Source: Modicisalibacter luteus DSM 23508 (GTDB lineage Bacteria > Pseudomonadota > Gammaproteobacteria > Pseudomonadales > Halomonadaceae). Taken from it: DNA of 64,000 nt. The number at the start of each line of letters is the position of its first letter. Positions within the stretch are counted from its first letter, which is position 1. The stretch is from contig NZ_KB899994.1 of assembly GCF_000378505.1 (NCBI RefSeq), forward strand, positions 1 through 64,000. Reading direction: 5' to 3'. The notes under the pieces were generated by a model. The model was not told the origin of the DNA, ran no database searches, and saw nothing but the letters and a program-made list of their open reading frames with translations. Of this stretch, positions 29,401 to 38,400 are shown piece after piece. Made by a program: the position numbers and the translations under genes.

Positions 29401-32400
29401 TGCAAATCGGCGACACGCTGCTGCAGGCGCGCAATACCGCAACGAATACCCTGAGCGATACAGTCGTCCTCAATGATGAGTACGGCACATTCCTCAACAC
29501 CTCGGCTCGTGGCAATGCCGGCCAGGCTGGCAACCTCAAGCAGATTGACTTCGAGACCGTGGTGTACATCGATGCGAATACGCTGGCCACCCTGACCGCC
29601 CAGGGGGAGTCCGGTGAGCTGATGCGCATCGACCGGCTACTCTTCACGCATAGCGAGGAGCCGATCAACGAGGCGCCAACCATCGGCGGACTGGAACCAG
29701 CCCTCATGATCGACGAGAACGTCAATGAGGTCTCTACAGTCACTCTTGCCGACGCCGAGAACGATCCACTGACCGTGACTCTCGAGGGGGCCGATGCCGC
29801 ACTGTTCACCTTCGATCAGGCCAGCGGTGCGCTGGCGTTCGTGGTTGGCCCCGACGCGGAAAATCCCACCGACAGCAACGCCGACGGCATTTATGAGATC
29901 ACTGTCTCGGTGAACGATGGCGAGAACGTTACCTCTCAAGATGTCGTGGTCAGCGTCGCTGATGCCAACGAAGTACTGGCCATCGAGCAGACAGCCTTCT
30001 CCGTCATGGAGGGGGCAAGCGTGGTGGGAGCCGTCCCCCTTGCCGATGAAGACGGTGGCACGACCGGTCTGGTGGCTCCCGCTTTCGCCATTACCGGCGG
30101 GGCCGATGCCTCCTTGTTCACTATCGATCCGGTCTCCGGCCAATTGGCCTTCGTGACCGCACCCGATTTCGAAGCTGCGGCCGATGCCGATGGCGACAAT
30201 GTCTACGAGGTAGATGTGATGGCCAACGATGGTGAACTTTCCGGTGTACAGACATTGCAGGTCACTGTTCTGGATACGAACGAGGCAGTGTTCACGCCAA
30301 TCGTATTACAGGCCGAGGATGGCATGCTGACCGTGCTCGACGGTGGTGAGAATAACACCGTGACGACAGTACGTGACTCCGACAATCCGGAAGACAACAA
30401 CGCGTTACCCAACGGCTTGCGTCCGGACTTCTCCGGTACCGGGTATGTCGATTTCGGCGATACGGCAGGAGATGCGGTGACGTTCGATTTCACAGTCGCC
30501 GAGGCCGGTACCTACGACCTGAATATCCGCTATGCGAGCAATACTGGACGTCCGCTGGATCTGAACATCAACGGTGCGCATATCGCCGCGTTACCGTTTG
30601 CCAGCACCGATCCTGACGGTTCAGGCGAGGAAGAAGGTTTCAATCATTGGCTGTTCGAAACTGTGACTGTGACCCTCGAGGCGGGGAGCAATAGCCTTTC
30701 CTTGGCGATCCCTGACGGAGCGACCACCGGCCCGAATATTGACCGCATCGAAATCACGGCGGCAGGCAGTGGTCCCATCGGAACCGACATGTCCGCCGAC
30801 ATCGACGGCAACCTGACGCTGACCAGTGACGATGCGACCCTCGATCCGGCACAAGCGGCTTCGGCCGGCTTCATGGTTACCGGCCTGGACTCCGATATCG
30901 AGACGGTAGAGATCAGCTTCGATGGCGGCGCTACGCGCTCCCAGGTGACACCGGCAGCCGATGGGTCGTTTACGGTCGACATGAGCGGCTTCAGCGGAGC
31001 CATCGTCGCCACCGTCATTGTGACCGATGCTGTCGGCAACGAGGCCAGTGCTACCAGTGAAATGATCATTGGAGAGGCGCCGGCAGATATCGATCCGATC
31101 GTGATCCAGGCTGAGGATGCCACCCTGGTCGACATCAACGACACCGGGGTGCCTACCAGCGGCGACTACACGCGCGTCGTAGATGCCAATAATCCCGATG
31201 CTTTCGGCAACTATCGTGAGGGTGCCGAAGGCGATGCCTACGTCGACTTTGGCACCAACCCCGGCGATGAAGTGTCTTTCAACGTCGATGTCGAGGTGGC
31301 TGGTACATACACTGCTACGATCCGGTTTGCCAACGGCGGATCGGAGGCCCGTCCGCTTAATCTCAGCGTCAATGGTGGGGCTGCTACTGCGGTTGTTTTC
31401 CCGGCGGCACCTGACGATGGCGTTACCGATCCCTGGAATATTTGGAACGAACTGACCGTCGAGGTCGACCTGCAGGCTGGCGCTAACACGGTCTCGTTCG
31501 CCATTCCCTCGGTGGCCGAGGGTGGTGTTGATAATGGTCCCAATATCGACCAGATCGTTTTCGATTACGTTAACGAGGACGTCGAAGAGCCGCCGGTCGT
31601 AGAGCCTTTCTTGTTCGAGATCGAGGGTGAGGCGCTGACCATCGACGACACCGAGCCGACCCCGGACACCGTGGTTCGCGACGCCGACAACCCTGAAACC
31701 AACCAGGGCGCTGGCGCGGATGGTCTATGGGACGGCTTCAGCGGTACCGGTTACCTCGACATGGGGGGCGAAGCCGGTGATGCCGCGTTCTTCGATGTTA
31801 CGGTCGAGGAGTCGGGCATCTATACGTTGACCGTCCGCTACGCCAATGGCGATGGCAACGGCGCCGACCGGCCCATGGATCTTCAGGTCGGCGGTGTCTC
31901 GCAGGGACAATTGACCTTCCCGAACACGGGCGCCGGCGATGCCGGCTGGCAAAACTGGACCGAGGTGACCTTTGACGTCCAGCTCGAGGCCGGCGCTAAC
32001 ACTGTCCGCCTGGAAAACGTGGGTAATGCCGGCCCCAACATCGACAAGCTAACGATCAGCCGGGACGGCACGGAACAGCCCGAAGAGCCACCGTTCGTCG
32101 AGCCGGGCGAGCGTTTCATGGTCAAGATCAACTTCCAACCGGAAGGCTTCGCGACCCCGGACGGTTACGTGGCCGACACCGGGCTGGCCTTTGGCGAACA
32201 GTTCGTGGAAGTCGGTGGCCAGACCTATCAGTGCGGCTGGGTCAGCGAGGCGTCTATCGCTGATGGCACCGAAAACGGCACCACGCCGATGGCGATAAAC
32301 GACCAGACCAGCGTGGCCGTCAATGACCGCACCGACGAGATCGCAGGACTCGATCCGCGTCAGGGAACCTATGCGCACTTCGACCAGCCGGCGGCCGGCT

Positions 32401-35400
32401 ACGAGCGTGCCGGCTGGGAGATCGAGCTGGAAGACGGTTACTACGAGGTAACCGTCTCCATCGGTGACACCTCGGGGCCCTACGACAGTCGTAACGTACT
32501 GAATGCCGAGGGGGAGCTTTTCAACGACCCGTTCACCCCGTTCCGGCCGGGCGACTTCCCGGCGGATAGCAATCCTGCCAACGACACCGAGGGATTCCGT
32601 TCCGACCTGGTCACTCGGGTCGTTCAGGTCACCGATGGGCGGCTGACCCTCGACTCCATTGGCCTGGACAACGAAAACACCGAAATCCAGTACATCGAAA
32701 TCCAGGCACTACCCGACCTGACGCCGGACGATACGCGCGAAGCACCTGAGGACTACGCATTCTTCACCGATCCGCGTGCCATTGCCGGCGTGGGCGAGAA
32801 CGAGGTTGAAGTCGACCTCGACCCTGCGGACGGTAGTGCACCCATCGGAGTCGATCCGACCTCGGACCTGTTCCTGGGCATCTCGGTGGTGGATGGCCGA
32901 GGCGGTGCCTTGCTTGAAAGTCTGGATAATGGCTCTATCCGCCTGTTCGAGACCGTGACTGGGCAAGAGGTGACGTTCAATGCCAATACCACGGGCGGCT
33001 TCGACTCGCTAACCATCTCGCCTACCGGTGACCTGAAGGAGTTCACCAGCTATACCCTGGTGATCGAAGGCTTCCAGGACCGCGGCGAGAACGATGACCT
33101 CAGTGCTCCGACCCGCGAGTTCCAGAAGTTCACCACCACGTTCGTCACCGGTGAAGCGCCTGAAGTCGTCGCGCGTGAAGTGGCTTTCAACGACGTGATC
33201 GAACTCAACGGCGCTGACGACAATGCTTTCGGCTTCACCTCGCTGGAGTTGTCGCCTGACGGCACGAAAATGTATGTCTCGACCATGGGAGGTCAGATCA
33301 AGCGCTATGACGTCGACCCCCAGACGGGCTCGCTCTCCAATGAGCAGACACTGACGCTGGACTATTTCCAGGGCGACGAGGCTGGGCCACGCGGTATCAT
33401 CGGCCTGACCTTCGATCCCAACGATCCCAACGTACTGTGGGTAACGGACAATTATCCCATCCCGCTATCGGGGCGTGACAATGGCGTGCCTGATTTCAGT
33501 GGGCGCATCAGCAAGATTACCATCGACGAGGGTGACGCCTTCACGGCCACGGCCGAGACCTATGTCACCGGCCTGCCACGCTCCAATGGCGACCACGTGA
33601 CCAACAGTCTCGAGTTCCGGGCCAACCCGGACTACGACGCCGTGACCAATCCGGACGTGCCCAGCCATATGCTCTATCTCGTGCAGGGCTCCAACTCGGC
33701 GATGGGCGAGCCGGACAGTGCCTGGGGCAACCGCCCCGAGCGTCTGCTGAACGCCACCGTGCTGGAGATAGACCCCACACGGGACGCGCCGGCAGGCGGT
33801 TTCAACGTCGCCACAGAACCGTTACCCGATGACGGTTTCAACCGCCGTTACACCGACGATGATGGCACCGACTTCAAGGCCGATCCTATCGCCATGGGCG
33901 ACGGCAAGTTTCTGGTGTTTGCGGAGAATGGTACGGCCACCGTGGAAGACCAGAACGGTAACGTCATCGAGACGTTCTACGATCCGTTCGCCGAAGATGC
34001 CGTGGTCAAGATCTTCGCCACTGGGGTGCGCAATGCCTACGACCTGGTCTGGCACTCCAACGGTCAGCTCTATGTACCCACCAACGGGTCGGCAGCGGGC
34101 GGGAGTGTTCCCGACAATCCGGATACACCGGAGAACGAGCTGTACACCAACGTCGGTAAGCAGGACGACTATCTGTTCAAGGTCGAAGAGGGCGGCTACT
34201 ACGGTCATCCCAATCCGCTGCGTGATGAGTACATCCTCAATGGGGGCAACCCGACGTCGGGCAGTGATCCGAACCAGGTCGGCGATTACCCGGCCGGCAC
34301 CGATCCCGAAACGACTTACGATCTCGAGGGGGCCTACTCGCTGGGCGAGAACCGTTCTCCCAACGGGGCGACCGAGTACACCAGTGATGTGTTCGGTGGC
34401 AATCTCCAGGGCAACGTGCTGTTCACCGAATACTCCGGTGGCGACGACATTCGCAGCATTACCCTGGACGCCAACGGCAACATCGTCGGTGATGATGTGC
34501 TGCGTGACGTCAGCGGTAACGTCATAACGTACATCGATCCGCTGGACATCATCGAAAACCCGATCACTGGGCAGCTCTACCTTCTCACGTTGAACCGCAA
34601 CAACGGGCAGAGCCAGCTCGTGCGCCTCGATCCGGCGCCGGGTGGTGTGATTACCGATCCGGGCGATCCCGGTGATCCAGGCGAGCCCTCTGATGATCTG
34701 GTGTCGCTGCTGGTCATTCAAGCTGAGGACGACACGCCCAGTGACGGCACCTCGGCGGTGATCGCCGAAGGCGGCGGGGCGGAAATCCAGATTCGCGATG
34801 CCGATAACCCCGAGTCTACTGGTGGTTTACCTAATGGGCTGCGTCCGGGCGCCTACGGCAACGACGGTAACACTGACAACACCGACGGCGTTCTGGGCGG
34901 TTATGCGGACTTCGGTGCCACCAATGCCGACTTCCTGACGTTCAACTTCGAGCTCAGTGGGGCCCAGGCCGGCGACTCGGTCTTGCGGGTACGCTATGCC
35001 AACGGGGGAACGGCGGATCGACCACTGGAAGTGTTCATTAACAACGTCAGTGTGGGCATCTTTGCCTTTGCACCGCCGACCGGCGTAACCGGCGACGATG
35101 CGTGGAGCGAGTGGCTGACGTTGGATATCCCGGCCGATCTGGTTTCCGGTCTGAACACGGTCCGCTTCCAGGCGACTGCCAGCACCGGGCCTAACATCGA
35201 CCAACTGGAAATCCTCCAGAAACCGGAAGACACCACTCCGGGCTACGCCGAATACGAGGCGGAGAGTGCCGACCTCGACGGCGCAGTGGTGGTGACACCG
35301 AGTGAAGACGATCGCAATGCCTCGGGAGACGGCTTCGTCGACTTCGCTGGTAGCGGCGACCAGTCCATTACCTGGACCATCGACGTGGCCGAGTCTGGAA

Positions 35401-38400
35401 CCTACGAGATCGCCTTCCGCTATGCCCTGGCGTCGAGTAAGGCGGACCGGCCGCTGGACCTGAGCATCAATGGCAGTGCTGTCGAGGTGGTCAACTTCCC
35501 CGGCCAGAGCAATGAGGCAGAAAACGATTGGTTCTTCCAGACCACCACGGTGACCCTGCAGGCCGGAAGCAACACCATCACGGTGACGGCGCCGGATGCC
35601 AACGGGCCAAACATCGACCTGTTGCGTATTGCGGACGCGCCGAGCGACAGCTTCGAGCCGACGTATGCCGATATCGATGGCAGTGGACGGATCGAACTTG
35701 AGAGCGGCGTATCAGCAAGGGCTGTCAACGACCGCACGGCTGATTTCTACTTCACCGTGGCAGCCGAGGGCGCCTATAAGCTCGACTTGGCGGCCAATAC
35801 CGATGCCAGCAATGGTGGACAGTTGACCTTGCTGCTTAATGGGCAGCCCATCGATGAAATGACGTTCCCGGGCATTGGCGATGCCGGTGAAGAGTCGTCC
35901 TACGTCGAACTCATGGCGGGGGTGTCCTATCACCTGCGAGTCGTGTCTGAGGCGGACGGCGCGGACGATATCGATTACCTCGATATCTCCCCGGCCCCGG
36001 GCGACCCAGAGGCGGACATCGCGATCCAAAGCGGCGATGCGGCATATTTCTCCGACCGTTTGCATTTCAACTACCTGGAGAACAACAGCGCCTCAAATCC
36101 CGACCGCGACTATAAAGAGAGTGGCACGGTCGTCATCAGCAACACCGGCAGCAACGAGTTGTCGGTGATCGATGTCGACATCGACGGTCCGTTCGAGCTC
36201 GCCGACCCGGATATCTTCGATGGGCTGACCCTGGCGGCGGGAGAATCCATTGAAGTCGCGGTGTTGTTTGACCGTGACGCCTACACAGCGCCGACAACGG
36301 ATGCCGGCGACGGCGTGTTCGAGGGCGTACTGCGCCTGGTAACCAACGATGCCGATACACCGGTTGCCGAGGTCCATCTGGCCGGTTTCTGGCAGGCGCG
36401 TGACGAAGGAGGCTGGGAGCCCAATGTCAACGAGGTGTGGGAGGTCTTCGGCTTTGGCAACCGCATCGATGGCCTGACCACGGTGGGCGGAGGCGAGAAC
36501 TCGGTACTCAACGATTACGATCTCTATCGCCCGGTCAACGACGATGAAGTGTTGTCGCGCTACTGGACCATCGCAGAGGGCTATGAGGCGGCCAAGATTA
36601 CTCAGCTGGCCGCATTCCACGGTAATGGTGGGGCCACACTGGGTATCCATAACCCTGAGAACAAGGGCCAGGACATCACGTTGTCCAACCATGCCGGTAA
36701 CAACAACCAGTCGCTCCTGCCGATCACCAGCAGCGGACAGTTCGCCACGGCGACCTTTACCCGTGACCAGATTCCGAACAGCTGGATCGGCAACGACATG
36801 TTCGGCATCGAGGTGGCCGGTCTGTCCACCGATCCGTCGCTCAACCCCTCCGGCGGCGGTGACGTGCCCGACGATGCCGACGGCATCGAGCGTGGCTACA
36901 CAGTGCGTATGTTCCAGGCGCTGGATGCCAACGGCAACGTGATTCCCAATACCTATCTGGGGATCATGGATTACACCGGCATCAACTACGACTACAACGA
37001 CAACATGTTCGTCATCGAGGGTATTGCACCGGCCTCCGGCGGCGAGATTTCGGTGACGAACCTGGACGGTGTGCCGGCGGACGATCGCCTGGTGATGAGT
37101 CGCATCGAGAACCCTGCCAATAGCAGCCAGGAGGTACACGACGAGGTCACGTTCACCATCACCAATGACGGTTTCTCCAACCTGAATATCAGCCAGCTTG
37201 AGATCGCCGACCCCTCGCTGTTCGAGATCGTCGGTGATAGTAACGACCTGGTGGTCGCGCCGGGCGGCTCGCTTAACGTGACAGTGCGCTTCATCGGGCA
37301 GGATTCCAATGATGGCACTCTCTACGAGTCCTCACTGATCATCCATTCCAACGATGCCGACGAGGGGCAAAAGGTCATCCAATTGGCCGGCATCGCCCAA
37401 GGGCAATCGGAAAATGGCCAGGAGCCGACGGTTCAGGAAATCGTCAACGCTTTCGGGTTCTCGACCAACGTGGCCCAGGGAGAGATGAACCAGGGCGGCC
37501 TGGTGGAGGCCAACGGCGACGAGATCCTGTCGCCATACTTCCAGCGTGCCGATGGCGCGTCTCCGGTCAAGATCACCCAACTGGCGGCGTACCACACCCA
37601 GGGGGATATCGCCCGGCTGTTCATTCATGACGTCGACAGCCGCGATATCGACGAGATCCTGGCTCATGACGAGCAGGATGGGCAGACGCTGCTGCCGCGT
37701 ACCCTTAACGGTGGAGATGCGTTGACAACCACCGCGCTCGATCGCGATACACCGTTCGGTTTCTTTGCGGAAATCAGCGGACGCCAGGGGTACATCTCCT
37801 GGTCCGATCCCGATGCCAACCTTTACGAGGACACCATCGACGAGATCGGTACGCCGGGCACCAACCTCAACTGGGACGAGAACGACGGGCACCTGATCCG
37901 CGTCTACGTCGCCAAGGATGCCGACGGCAACGCGATCCCCAACACTTACATCGTGATCCAGGATTACGCGGGGGTGAACTACGACTACAACGACAACATC
38001 TTCCTGGTCGAGAACGTTCAGACCTACGACCCGAGTGGCGCCGAGGACGCCGATGAAAACGGACGCGTCGACATCTACGACGACGCCGACGGTGACGGCG
38101 TACCCAACTTCCTCGATGGCGACATGCCGGAGGAGCCGGAAGCGCAGAGCGCCTACAACGCCAGCGAAACCCCGTGGGTGATCGACAGCGACGGACTAAC
38201 GCTCCAGGCGGCCGATTATGACCAGGGCGGTCAGGGGGTGGCCTACAACGACAGTAGCGAGGCTCAACTGGGCAGCGGCTATCGCGGTGAAGGCGTCGAC
38301 ATCGTCGGCAACGGCACGGCCATTGGCTGGGTCGAGAATGGCGAATGGGTGGAATACACCATTAACGTTAGCCAAGCCGGGACCTATGAGCTGTCGTTCC

